NCBI GenBank assembly: GCA_007130585.1
Contig: SLSE01000014.1
Span: 1 to 27,358 of the forward strand
Source of the DNA: Syntrophomonadaceae bacterium
GTDB taxonomy: Bacteria > Bacillota > Dethiobacteria > DTU022
DNA: 27,358 nucleotides
Direction: 5' to 3'
Both the position numbers and the translations under genes were made by a program. Positions within the stretch are counted from its first letter, which is position 1. Each line of letters begins with the position of its first letter. Below are positions 14,865-22,286 of the stretch, piece by piece. Below the pieces are notes generated by a model. The model did not search any database, was not told where the DNA came from, and worked only from the letters and a program-made list of their open reading frames with translations.

Positions 14865-15695
14865 ATGACTGCGGAATCACTGCTTGCTGCCGCGCGGGCT
14901 TCCCGGATGAGAGCATATGCCCCTTACTCGGGGTTTGCGGTTGGCGCTGCCCTGCTTACAGAAGAAGGAGCTGTCATAACCGGGTCAAATATTGAAAATG
15001 CTTCGTACGGTCTAACCGTTTGCGCCGAAAGAAATGCGCTGCAAACTGCTGTGCATACCGGGCACCGCAACTTTAAGATGATCGCCCTGGCTGCCGATTG
15101 TTCCCCGCCGCCTGTTCCATGCGGGGCCTGCCGCCAGGTAATATGGGAACTGGCCGGGGATATTGAGGTAGTTGCGGGCAATTTGCAGGGTGAAATGATC
15201 CGGTCAAAATTATCGCTTCTTCTCCCCCAACCTTTTGGAGCGGCAGCCTGGGGAGAAAATCCGGTTACCGACGAAGAAGCGGCGGCAGGTGCTGATAACT
15301 GGCGTGTTTCCGTACTCTTTCACCCGCTCGGTTATGTGTCCAGCGATTACGATTCGCCGCAGTCTCTTCCCGATAACTACAAAGAACTCCTTTCCCGGGT
15401 GATCATTGATCCGGATTTTGAGGAGGGCTTGTACCGCCTGGATGAAGAAGATCGAATCAATGTAATTTCATATCTTCACCGGGCGAAAAATTATACCCTG
15501 AAAGACAGGCGCAGTGGAAGGGGTAACGAAGTTTACGGCGTTTTTGCCTGCAGGGCTCCTTTGAGGCCCAATGCTATCGCCCAATCAACGGTAGAGCTGG
15601 TTGAGATAGATAAAAACATTCTCACTGTCCGCGGCCTGGACTTAATAAACGGCACCCCGGTGCTTGATATAAAAACTGTATATCCCCTGAAGTAG
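14865..15695 (+). CDS. Cytidine deaminase fused to a TrmO/TsaA-like domain
   Basis: 276-residue two-domain protein. Residues 1-130 are a complete homotetramer-type cytidine deaminase (cytidine/deoxycytidine to uridine): YAPYSGFAVGAA, C53-A-E55 and PCGAC (C86, C89) supply the zinc ligands and catalytic Glu at the same numbering as B. subtilis Cdd. After a short acidic/Ala linker, residues about 147-276 match the TsaA/TrmO fold (SAM-dependent N6-methylation of t6A37 in tRNA-Thr): a LGYV start, then GVFACRAPLRPNAIAQS (225-241) and GLDLINGTPVLDIK (about 257-270). Family members usually read GVFATRSPFRPNPIGL, so this copy is divergent. No in-frame start lies at the junction. ATG 14865 is preferred over GTG 14859 by SD spacing (GGGG, 7 nt). 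Cdd before era is standard order; the fusion is not. Confidence 0.9.
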   Translation: MTAESLLAAARASRMRAYAPYSGFAVGAALLTEEGAVITGSNIENASYGLTVCAERNALQTAVHTGHRNFKMIALAADCSPPPVPCGACRQVIWELAGDIEVVAGNLQGEMIRSKLSLLLPQPFGAAAWGENPVTDEEAAAGADNWRVSVLFHPLGYVSSDYDSPQSLPDNYKELLSRVIIDPDFEEGLYRLDEEDRINVISYLHRAKNYTLKDRRSGRGNEVYGVFACRAPLRPNAIAQSTVELVEIDKNILTVRGLDLINGTPVLDIKTVYPLK

Positions 15696-15746
15696 CCTGA
15701 AAGAACCGCCGGCCTGCTCTTTAACCGGTTTTGAATAAAAATTTTT

Positions 15747-15772
15747 CTCCGGGAGTCTCCTTTAACCCGGAG
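15747..15772 (+). other. Hairpin in the era leader
   Basis: CTCCGGG (15747-15753) and CCCGGAG (15766-15772) form a perfect 7-bp stem with a 12-nt loop, in the gap between the deaminase fusion and era. No T-run follows, so it is not a plus-strand terminator. The loop contains TCCTTT (15758-15763), the exact complement of the era SD AAAGGA (15786-15791). Confidence 0.45.
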
Positions 15773-15796
15773 GCCCTGGCAAAAGAAAGGACCATT

Positions 15797-16681
15797 ATGC
15801 ACCGTTCAGGCTTTGTTGCTTTAATTGGCCGCCCCAATGTTGGGAAGTCGACCCTGCTGAACGCCCTGGTAGGCGAAAAGGTGGCTATCATGTCCGACCG
15901 CCCCCAGACCACCAGGAATCAAATCAGGGCCGTGCTGACCGGACCCGATCACCAGATTATTTTTATCGATACCCCGGGGCTTCACAAGCCGAAACATATG
16001 CTTGGAACGGCAATGGTCCAGACTGCCAGAACAACCATGGATGAAGTGGACCTGGTCTGCTTCCTGGTGGAAGCTGATAAACCGCCCGGGCCCGGGGACC
16101 GGTATATTGCAGATCTGCTGAATTCGGTAAACAGCCCTCTTTTTTTAATTTTAAACAAAATTGACCTGGCCGCCGAAGATAAACTAGCCGCTTACAGCGA
16201 ACGCTACAGGCAGCTCTGTTCTTTTAAAGCCAGTTTTGCGCTTTCAGCTCTTAAAAAAATTAACCTTGAACCGCTGGTCCGGTCTGTGCTGGAAATGCTG
16301 CCCGAGGGGCCGCAGTTTTATCCCCCGGATATGATTACCGACCAGCCGGAAAAATTTATTGCCGCGGAAATAATTCGCGAGAAAATAATTAATCTGACCC
16401 GCCAGGAAATTCCTTTTTCCATAGCTGTAGTCATAGAGGAAATGAAGCCCCGTGAAGACGGAAACCTGCTTGACATCAGGGCCGAGATATTTGTCGAGCG
16501 TAAATCCCAGGTTGGCATAATTGTCGGAAAGCAGGGCAGCCTTTTGAAAGAAGCGGGGACCGCGGCCAGGGTTGAACTGGAAGCCCTCTTCGGGCAGCGT
16601 ATCTTTCTTGATTTAAGGGTCAAGGTAAAACCCGACTGGCGCAACAGGCAGGAAGAACTGCGCCGCCTGGGCTACAGTTGA
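15797..16681 (+). CDS. era: GTPase Era
   Basis: Essential ribosome-assembly GTPase that binds the 3' end of 16S rRNA. 294 aa from ATG 15797 (SD AAAGGA, 5-nt spacing); a TTG at 15731 would add 22 unrelated residues. G1 GRPNVGKST (11-19), effector threonines in PQTTRNQ, G3 DTPGLHK, G4 NKID, and a C-terminal KH domain with IIVGKQGSLLKEAGTAARVELE. Its neighbours YbeY and RecO match the usual Bacillota order, and Era and YbeY both act in 16S rRNA 3'-end maturation. Confidence 0.97.
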   Translation: MHRSGFVALIGRPNVGKSTLLNALVGEKVAIMSDRPQTTRNQIRAVLTGPDHQIIFIDTPGLHKPKHMLGTAMVQTARTTMDEVDLVCFLVEADKPPGPGDRYIADLLNSVNSPLFLILNKIDLAAEDKLAAYSERYRQLCSFKASFALSALKKINLEPLVRSVLEMLPEGPQFYPPDMITDQPEKFIAAEIIREKIINLTRQEIPFSIAVVIEEMKPREDGNLLDIRAEIFVERKSQVGIIVGKQGSLLKEAGTAARVELEALFGQRIFLDLRVKVKPDWRNRQEELRRLGYS

Positions 16682-16704
16682 TCCGACTGAGGGGGTAAAG
16701 CTCC

Positions 16705-17439
16705 ATGAGCGGGCGTATATTTAAAGCAGAAGGCCTGGTATTGCGGACCAGGGTGCTCGGTGAGGCCGATCGCCTGGTCACCCTGCTGACCTGGCAGAAT
16801 GGAAAATTTGAAGCCGTAGCGCGCGGGGCCCGCAAGACTAAGAGCAGGCTGGCAGCCGGTGTCGATCTGTTCACTTATGGCCGGTTCACGTTTCACCGCG
16901 GTAAAACCTGGCCGGTAATTACCGGTCAGGAACCGATCGAACGGTTTTCACAGTTCCGGGATGATCCGGACCTGTATTCCTACGGGATATACCTGGCAGA
17001 GTTGACCGATCGGATGGTTGGCGGGGAGGAACCCTGTGCCGAAATTGCGCAGCTTTTGCTTGACGGCTGGAGTATGCTCGGGAAAAATACCGAACGGTTT
17101 TTGTTGTGCCGCGCTTTTGAGCTGAAACTGGCCCATGTGGCCGGTTACAGTCCGCATCTTCATTCCTGCACGGGCTGCGGTTCGGAAAAAGCAGTTTCAT
17201 TCAGCCCCCGGCAGGGAGGCCTGGTCTGCAGCAGCTGTCTCGGCACAGATCATATCAAAATGGATCCCGGCACTGCGGCAATAGCGCGGCGTTTAATTGA
17301 AGCCCCTCTTGCACAGGCTAACCAGGTTCGTCTCACAGCCGCCCAAAAAAAAGAACTGGGCCGCGTTACAGCAGCTTTTCTAACCTATCACCTTGATCTG
17401 GGCGATATCAAGTCCAGGCGTTTGCTTAATGATTATTAA
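16705..17439 (+). CDS. recO: DNA repair protein RecO
   Basis: Recombination mediator that anneals ssDNA and, with RecR, loads RecA onto SSB-coated DNA. 244 aa with an N-terminal OB fold (FKAEGLVLRTRVLGEADRLVTLLT), a helical middle, and a zinc finger C155/C158 ... C175/C178 (CTGCGSEKAVSFSPRQGGLV then CSSC). Start ATG 16705 with SD GAGGGGG; 23 bp after era, its usual partner. Confidence 0.95.
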   Translation: MSGRIFKAEGLVLRTRVLGEADRLVTLLTWQNGKFEAVARGARKTKSRLAAGVDLFTYGRFTFHRGKTWPVITGQEPIERFSQFRDDPDLYSYGIYLAELTDRMVGGEEPCAEIAQLLLDGWSMLGKNTERFLLCRAFELKLAHVAGYSPHLHSCTGCGSEKAVSFSPRQGGLVCSSCLGTDHIKMDPGTAAIARRLIEAPLAQANQVRLTAAQKKELGRVTAAFLTYHLDLGDIKSRRLLNDY

Positions 17440-17458
17440 TTAGAAAGAGGTGGATACC

Positions 17459-17926
17459 ATGGATTTGGGAATTATTATTTACTCGCAAACAGGCAATACC
17501 CGCTATGTCGCCGGCAAACTTAAAGAAAAGCTGGAGGCAGAAGGCCACCGGGCGGAAATAGAGGAAATAAAAATCAGCGGCAGCACTCCCGCCCAGGCCG
17601 GTAAATTTGAAATTACCGATGCACCTGCTCCGGATGGTTACGATGCTGTAATTTTCGGCTCTCCGGTTCAGGCATTTTCCCTGAATCCTGTAATGAAGGC
17701 TTACCTGGCTCAGCTGCCGTCTCTGGAGAATAAAAAAGTTGCCTGTTTTGTTACCAAGCAGCTTCCCCTGGTCCAGACCGGGGGGACCGGCGCTGTGGCC
17801 AGGATGAAGAAAGAATGCGAATCAAGAGGCGCTGCAGTTCTGGGAACAGAAATTGTGGTGTGGTCAAAGAGCAAGCGCGACAGGTCCGTCAACAAATGTG
17901 TCGAGGAGTTAAGCCGCCTGTTTTAA
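17459..17926 (+). CDS. Flavodoxin family protein
   Basis: 155-residue FMN-binding protein of flavodoxin fold. The N-terminal phosphate loop YSQTGNTRYVAG is clear. The segment DAVIFGSPVQAFSLNPVMKAYL and a third strand KKVACFVTKQLPL follow the flavodoxin/NAD(P)H:FMN pattern. ATG 17459 is chosen over GTG 17450 because SD AGAGGTGG overlaps the GTG. It lies 19 nt after recO and is probably the last gene of that unit. Electron partner unknown; it is not part of the conserved dnaJ-recO block in B. subtilis. Confidence 0.88.
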   Translation: MDLGIIIYSQTGNTRYVAGKLKEKLEAEGHRAEIEEIKISGSTPAQAGKFEITDAPAPDGYDAVIFGSPVQAFSLNPVMKAYLAQLPSLENKKVACFVTKQLPLVQTGGTGAVARMKKECESRGAAVLGTEIVVWSKSKRDRSVNKCVEELSRLF

Positions 17927-18110
17927 TTATAACCGGCAGAGCTGCTCATGAATTAGACGTCTTGCCTGATACATATGAAACCTGGATTGGCCGTTCTGCA
18001 ATCCCGGGCACTGTCCGCAGATCCTGGCTGCAATACTGCAGGCCAATACCTGAAGTCGCAGGCGCCGGGTAACAGCTCCGGACCGGGTTTCGCCGCTTCC
18101 CGGCTAATGC
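17927..18110. other. Intergenic stretch with no recognised gene
   Basis: The 184 bp between the flavodoxin stop and the glyQ promoter, first part of a 472-bp gene-free gap; the remainder (18111-18398) holds the promoter and T-box leader. One frame stays open from within the flavodoxin gene to 18072, but it has no SD, no start in the gap and no recognisable protein motif. A CCGGG/CCCGG inverted repeat near 18083-18103 lacks a T-run. A decayed gene fragment is possible but not shown. Confidence 0.5.
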
Positions 18111-18139
18111 TTGACAATAATACTGCCAGTTGTTAGTAT
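18111..18139 (+). promoter_or_regulatory. Sigma-A promoter for the glyQS T-box transcript
   Basis: Consensus -35 TTGACA (18111-18116), 17-bp spacer, -10 TAGTAT (18134-18139). The start point would be near 18146, just before the T-box stem I sequences. Confidence 0.85.
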
Positions 18140-18145
18140 CTTAAT

Positions 18146-18374
18146 AATTAAATAACCTACCTGGCGATGACGGAAAAAAGTAGCCGGATCAGTAATTGCA
18201 GAAACCTGGAAGCGAGGCGGAGACGGTGCAAGCCCGCCGCAATAACCGGCGAATGGCATTCCCGAGCAACCAAAAAAATTAAGAGGGCTCCGCAGTTACA
18301 GGGAGCCAAGTAGGGTGGAACCGCGGGAACAAATCCCGTCCCTATGGCTTTATCAGCCGGGGTCGGGTTTTTTT
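18146..18374 (+). promoter_or_regulatory. Glycine T-box riboswitch leader of glyQS
   Basis: Tandem T-box elements: GATGACGG...AGTA at the start of stem I, AGCGAGGCGGAGACGGTGCA in the distal stem I, then GAAT-GGC-ATTCCCGAGC, where GGC (18255-18257) sits at the specifier position and reads glycine. The T-box sequence AGGGTGGAACCGCG (18312-18325) pairs with the tRNA acceptor end, and a terminator follows. Uncharged tRNA-Gly(GCC) should stabilise the antiterminator and turn on glyQ-glyS. The 5' limit is taken from the promoter. Confidence 0.92.
18335..18374 (+). terminator. T-box conditional terminator upstream of glyQ
   Basis: CCCG-T-CCC...GGCT (18335-18349) pairs with AGCC...GGGG-T-CGGG (18355-18367), with small internal mismatches, followed by seven T (18368-18374). 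Its 5' arm lies just after the T-box bulge sequence, so terminator and antiterminator compete in the usual way. Confidence 0.85.
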
Positions 18375-18398
18375 ATTTTTCACTAGGGGGAGTTATAA

Positions 18399-19277
18399 TT
18401 GGACTTACAGAGGATTATGATTAAGCTTCAGGAATACTGGGACCGGAGAGGCTGCCTGATCTGGCAGCCCTACGATGTAGAAAAAGGGGCCGGCACAATG
18501 AATCCTGCCACCTTTCTCAAGTCCCTTGGGCCCGAGCCCTGGTCGGTCGGTTATGTTGAACCCTCCAGGCGCCCTGCGGACGGGCGCTATGGTGAAAACC
18601 CCAACCGGCTCTACCAGCACCTGCAATACCAGGTAATAATAAAGCCGGCCCCGTCCGATATTCAGCAGCAGTACCTTGACAGCCTGGCTTACCTCGGGCT
18701 TGACCCTCTGGAACATGACATCCGCTTTGTTGAAGACAACTGGGAAGCTCCGACTCTGGGTGCCTGGGGCCTGGGCTGGGAAATCTGGCTTGACGGGATG
18801 GAAATTACCCAGTTCACTTACTTCCAGCAGGTCGGCGGCTACGACGTCGAACAGGTGCCCGTAGAACTTACCTACGGCCTGGAGCGGATAGCCATGTACC
18901 TGCAGGACTGTGACAACGTATTTGACCTGGTCTGGACGGATGGCATAACCTATGGCGAGGTGTTCCAGCGGGTGGAATGGGAGCAGTCCAGTTACAGCTT
19001 TGATTATGCTGATCTGGACCTGCTGTTTAACCTTTTCAACAGTTATGAAGCAGAGGCCGGCCGATTGCTTAAGCTCGATCTTGTCTATCCTGCTTATGAT
19101 TATATTTTAAAATGCTCTCATACCTTCAACAACCTTGAAGCGCGCGGGGCGATCAGCGTGACGGAAAGGGCTGCATACATAGGCCGGGTCCGCACCCTGG
19201 CCAGGCTTTGCGCCGAATGTTACCTGGCCCAGCGTGAAAAAGCCGGGTACCCGCTGTTGACCGGGGGTGCTGTATAA
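18399..19277 (+). CDS. glyQ: Glycyl-tRNA synthetase alpha subunit
   Basis: Catalytic subunit of the heterotetrameric (alpha2beta2) class II glycyl-tRNA synthetase. 292 aa, normal length. Characteristic stretches: LQRIMIKLQEYWDRRGCLIWQPYD, GAGTMNPATFL, GPEPW, VEPSRRPADGRYGENPNRLYQH and WLDGMEITQFTYFQQVGG. The start is TTG at 18399 with SD AGGGGGAG, 6-nt spacing. Expression should be set by the glycine T-box upstream. The stop overlaps the glyS ATG by one base (TAATG). Confidence 0.98.
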   Translation: MDLQRIMIKLQEYWDRRGCLIWQPYDVEKGAGTMNPATFLKSLGPEPWSVGYVEPSRRPADGRYGENPNRLYQHLQYQVIIKPAPSDIQQQYLDSLAYLGLDPLEHDIRFVEDNWEAPTLGAWGLGWEIWLDGMEITQFTYFQQVGGYDVEQVPVELTYGLERIAMYLQDCDNVFDLVWTDGITYGEVFQRVEWEQSSYSFDYADLDLLFNLFNSYEAEAGRLLKLDLVYPAYDYILKCSHTFNNLEARGAISVTERAAYIGRVRTLARLCAECYLAQREKAGYPLLTGGAV

Positions 19278-21355
19278 TGACAATCACCCACAATTTACTG
19301 CTGGAAATCGGCTGTGAAGAAATTCCCTCCCGCTTTATCCCGCGGGCCATGAAACAGCTGGAAGAAGAAGCCGCTGCCCTGTTGAATGAAAACAGGCTTG
19401 GCCACGGCTTAATCGAAACCTGGGCAACACCCCGGCGCCTGGTCATCCTGGTCAGCGACCTGGAAATGAAACAACCCGATCTGGTCGAAAAAGTCAAAGG
19501 TCCTCCCGTAGATCGCGCTTACGATGAGTCAGGCCAGCCTACTAAAGCGCTGCAGGGATTTATTAAAAATCACGGGGTATCCATGGACAAGATCGGGGAA
19601 GAAGTGATCAAGGAAGCCCGTTACGTGGTGGTGCAAAAAGAAACTGCGGGAATTCCGACAGAAAAACTATTGCCGGAACTGCTGCCCCGTTTAATCAGGA
19701 AGCTCACCTTCCCCCGCCCCATGTACTGGCAGAGCAAAGATGTGCGTTTCGCCCGCCCGATCCGCTGGCTGCTGGCTCTTTACCATAACAAGCCGGTTAT
19801 TTTTAACTTTGCCGGCATTGAGTCCGGCAGCGTTACTTACGGACATCGTTTCCTCGCCCCCGGTCCTTTTGAGATAAACAGCGTGAACCATTATTTCCGC
19901 TGTCTTGAAGAAAGCAGTGTTGTGGTGGATCAGAGACGGCGGCGCAAGATTATCCTCGGGCAGCTGGAAGAAATTGCAGATAGAATAGGCGGTAAAGCGC
20001 TTGTTGATGAAGACCTGCTTGAAGAAGTTACCTACCTGGTCGAATATCCCGTAGCTGTGGACGGTTCTTTTGACCCTTCATACCTCGATCTGCCCCAGGA
20101 GGTTCCGATTACTTCCATGCAGAACCACCAGCGGTACTTTCCAATTGTAGAAAAAGAAAGCGGCCGCCTCATGCCCCACTTTGCAGGCATCAGCAACAAC
20201 CGTTTCCACCCGAATATCCGCAAAGGATATGCCAAGGTTTTGCAGGCCAGGTTGGCTGACGGGCGGTTTTTCTTTGACGAAGACCGCAGGGAGCCCCTGG
20301 AAAACTACGTGGAGAAACTGAAAAATGTTATTTTCCTGGAATCCCTGGGCAGCATTGACCAGAAAAGGATCCGCCTGGTTGAACTGACCGCCAAACTGGC
20401 AAATTCATTACGCCTCTCCGCGAAGCAAACGGAAATGTCTGTGCGTACCGCCCATCTTTGCAAGGCTGACCTGGTGACCGGTATGGTAAAAGAGTTTCCG
20501 GAACTGCAGGGCGTTATGGGCAGGGAGTATGCCAGGTTGAGCGGCGAGGCCGAAGAGGTTGCCGTCGGCATATACGAACATTACCTGCCCCGCTTTGCAG
20601 GAGACAGTATCCCTTCAACTATTGAAGGGGCGCTTGTTTCCCTGGCCGACCGTATCGACACCCTGTTCGGCTGCTTTGCCGCCGGCATTCAGCCAACCGG
20701 TTCCCAGGATCCATATGCCCTGCGCAGGCAGGCCCAGGGAGCCGTGGCAATTATGCTCGGATTTAAAATGGAACTTTCCCTGGAGGAATACAGCGGCTTT
20801 GCCCTGGATATACTCTTTGAGAACCTTGATTTGGAAGATGACAAAAGAGGCGATCTTGAAAAACAGCTTTACGACTTCCTGGTGCAGCGCATCCGCTTTG
20901 TTTTAAGAGATCGCGGCATAGATCACGATATTACGGAAGCTGTTTTGGCGGTGCCTTTTAAAAACCCTTTAGACCTGGTTAAGAAAGCGGAATTATTGGA
21001 AGAATATTTAAAAGGACCGCTCCTTGATGACGTGATCATAGCTTATAACCGTGTTGCCAATCTTGCCCGCCAGGCAACCGGTTATTCGGTTGACAAGTCC
21101 CTTTTCGAGGATGTTTCCGAAAAGGAACTTTTCCGCAGCCTGAAAACTGCCGAAGAAGTCATGGAGAATTTGGATGATTATGCGCAGGCCCTGGAGCAGC
21201 TGCAGCTATTGAAGCAGCCTGTCGACAACTATTTCGACCACGTGATGGTTATGGTTGAAGATCCAAAAGTGCGGGAAAACAGGCTTAACCTGCTTGCCGC
21301 CCTGAAAAAAACTTTTAACAGGGTGGCTGATTTTTCCAAGTTGCAGGCGCCCTAA
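19277..21355 (+). CDS. glyS: Glycyl-tRNA synthetase beta subunit
   Basis: 692-residue beta subunit that binds tRNA-Gly. N-terminal LLLEIGCEEIPSRFIPRAMKQLE and TWATPRRLV, central SMQNHQRYFPIVEKESGRLMPHFAGISN and RLADGRFFFDEDR, an HD-like segment (RTAHLCKADLVTGMVKEFPELQG, GREYARLSGE, DPYALRRQAQG) and a C-terminal DALR-type anticodon-binding region (VKVRENRL-like near 670). It overlaps glyQ by one base, with SD GGGGGTG upstream. Confidence 0.98.
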   Translation: MTITHNLLLEIGCEEIPSRFIPRAMKQLEEEAAALLNENRLGHGLIETWATPRRLVILVSDLEMKQPDLVEKVKGPPVDRAYDESGQPTKALQGFIKNHGVSMDKIGEEVIKEARYVVVQKETAGIPTEKLLPELLPRLIRKLTFPRPMYWQSKDVRFARPIRWLLALYHNKPVIFNFAGIESGSVTYGHRFLAPGPFEINSVNHYFRCLEESSVVVDQRRRRKIILGQLEEIADRIGGKALVDEDLLEEVTYLVEYPVAVDGSFDPSYLDLPQEVPITSMQNHQRYFPIVEKESGRLMPHFAGISNNRFHPNIRKGYAKVLQARLADGRFFFDEDRREPLENYVEKLKNVIFLESLGSIDQKRIRLVELTAKLANSLRLSAKQTEMSVRTAHLCKADLVTGMVKEFPELQGVMGREYARLSGEAEEVAVGIYEHYLPRFAGDSIPSTIEGALVSLADRIDTLFGCFAAGIQPTGSQDPYALRRQAQGAVAIMLGFKMELSLEEYSGFALDILFENLDLEDDKRGDLEKQLYDFLVQRIRFVLRDRGIDHDITEAVLAVPFKNPLDLVKKAELLEEYLKGPLLDDVIIAYNRVANLARQATGYSVDKSLFEDVSEKELFRSLKTAEEVMENLDDYAQALEQLQLLKQPVDNYFDHVMVMVEDPKVRENRLNLLAALKKTFNRVADFSKLQAP

Positions 21356-21461
21356 AAATACAGGCGGTAAGCAGGAAGTCAACTCTTATTTAGAGTATAT
21401 AACAATACAAGGGGCAGCTTTTCCAACAGCAGCCGAACTTTTTAAAGGAGAATCTTGTAGA

Positions 21462-22286
21462 ATGAAGCAAGCTTCAGAAAAGCCGATTGTATATATAGTT
21501 TCAGACTCAATCGGCGATACGGCCGAATTTGTTGTCAAAGCTGTAGCCAGCCAGTTCAATTCCGGCAATGTGGATATGCGCCGGGTTCCTTTCGTTGAGA
21601 ATAAAGAGCAGATCAAAGATATATTTCATGAAGCATCCGAATGCAATGCAATAATTGCCTATACCCTGGTTGTTCCGGAACTGCGCAAGGCCATGGAACA
21701 GGAAACTTTAAATCACAGTGTTTGTACTGCAGATATCCTCGGCTCGCTGATGGGGGCATTCAGCAGGGTAACATGCAAGCAGCCCAGCTATGAACCGGGC
21801 ATGCTCCGCCAGCTTGATGAAGCTTATTTCCGCCGGGTTGCTGCAGTTGAATTTGCCGTTAAACATGACGACGGGAAAGACCCGCGCGGCCTGACCCTGG
21901 CTGAAGTTGTATTAGTCGGTATTTCAAGGACTTCAAAAACGCCGCTCAGCATGTACCTGGCTCACCAGGGTATCATGGTAGCCAACCTCCCCCTTGTCCC
22001 CGAGGTTGATGTCCCGGAAGAGCTGTTCTGGATCCCTCCGGAAAAAATTATCGGCCTGGTGATCAACCCTGAACAGCTCAGGACTATCAGGATGGAGCGT
22101 CTTAAAGCGCTGGGCCTTGACGAAGATGCAGACTACGTTAATGTTTCCAGGATTGAAGAAGAACTGACTTATGCCCGCCGGGTTATGAAAAAGCTGGGAT
22201 GTACCGTTTACGATGTATCCAACAAGGCGGTGGAAGAAGTGGCCAACCGTATAATCAGGCTGGTTAAAGGAGGAAATCCGATTTGA
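21462..22286 (+). CDS. ppsR: PPDK regulatory protein (bifunctional Ser/Thr kinase/phosphorylase, DUF299)
   Basis: 274-residue regulator that inactivates pyruvate phosphate dikinase by ADP-dependent phosphorylation of its active-site Thr and reactivates it by Pi-dependent phosphorolysis. N-terminal VYIVSDSIGDTAEFVVKA and the P-loop GISRTSKT (153-160) followed by PLSMYLA are diagnostic of DUF299. B. subtilis YqfL is a relative. SD AAAGGAG with 11-nt spacing. It overlaps ppdK, which codes its target, by 4 nt, so PPDK rather than PEP synthase is the substrate. Confidence 0.96.
   Translation: MKQASEKPIVYIVSDSIGDTAEFVVKAVASQFNSGNVDMRRVPFVENKEQIKDIFHEASECNAIIAYTLVVPELRKAMEQETLNHSVCTADILGSLMGAFSRVTCKQPSYEPGMLRQLDEAYFRRVAAVEFAVKHDDGKDPRGLTLAEVVLVGISRTSKTPLSMYLAHQGIMVANLPLVPEVDVPEELFWIPPEKIIGLVINPEQLRTIRMERLKALGLDEDADYVNVSRIEEELTYARRVMKKLGCTVYDVSNKAVEEVANRIIRLVKGGNPI

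Noticed and set aside
15731..15796. TTG start for era adding 22 residues
   Set aside because: No SD fits it, the extra residues are unlike Era, and the ATG at 15797 has SD AAAGGA at proper spacing.
17815..18072. 85-codon plus-strand frame running from inside the flavodoxin gene into the intergenic gap
   Set aside because: Its start is in another frame of the flavodoxin gene, there is no SD, and the protein shows no recognisable motif.
18083..18103. CCGGG/CCCGG inverted repeat as terminator of the recO-flavodoxin transcript
   Set aside because: It is not followed by a T-run and lies over 150 bp after the stop codon.
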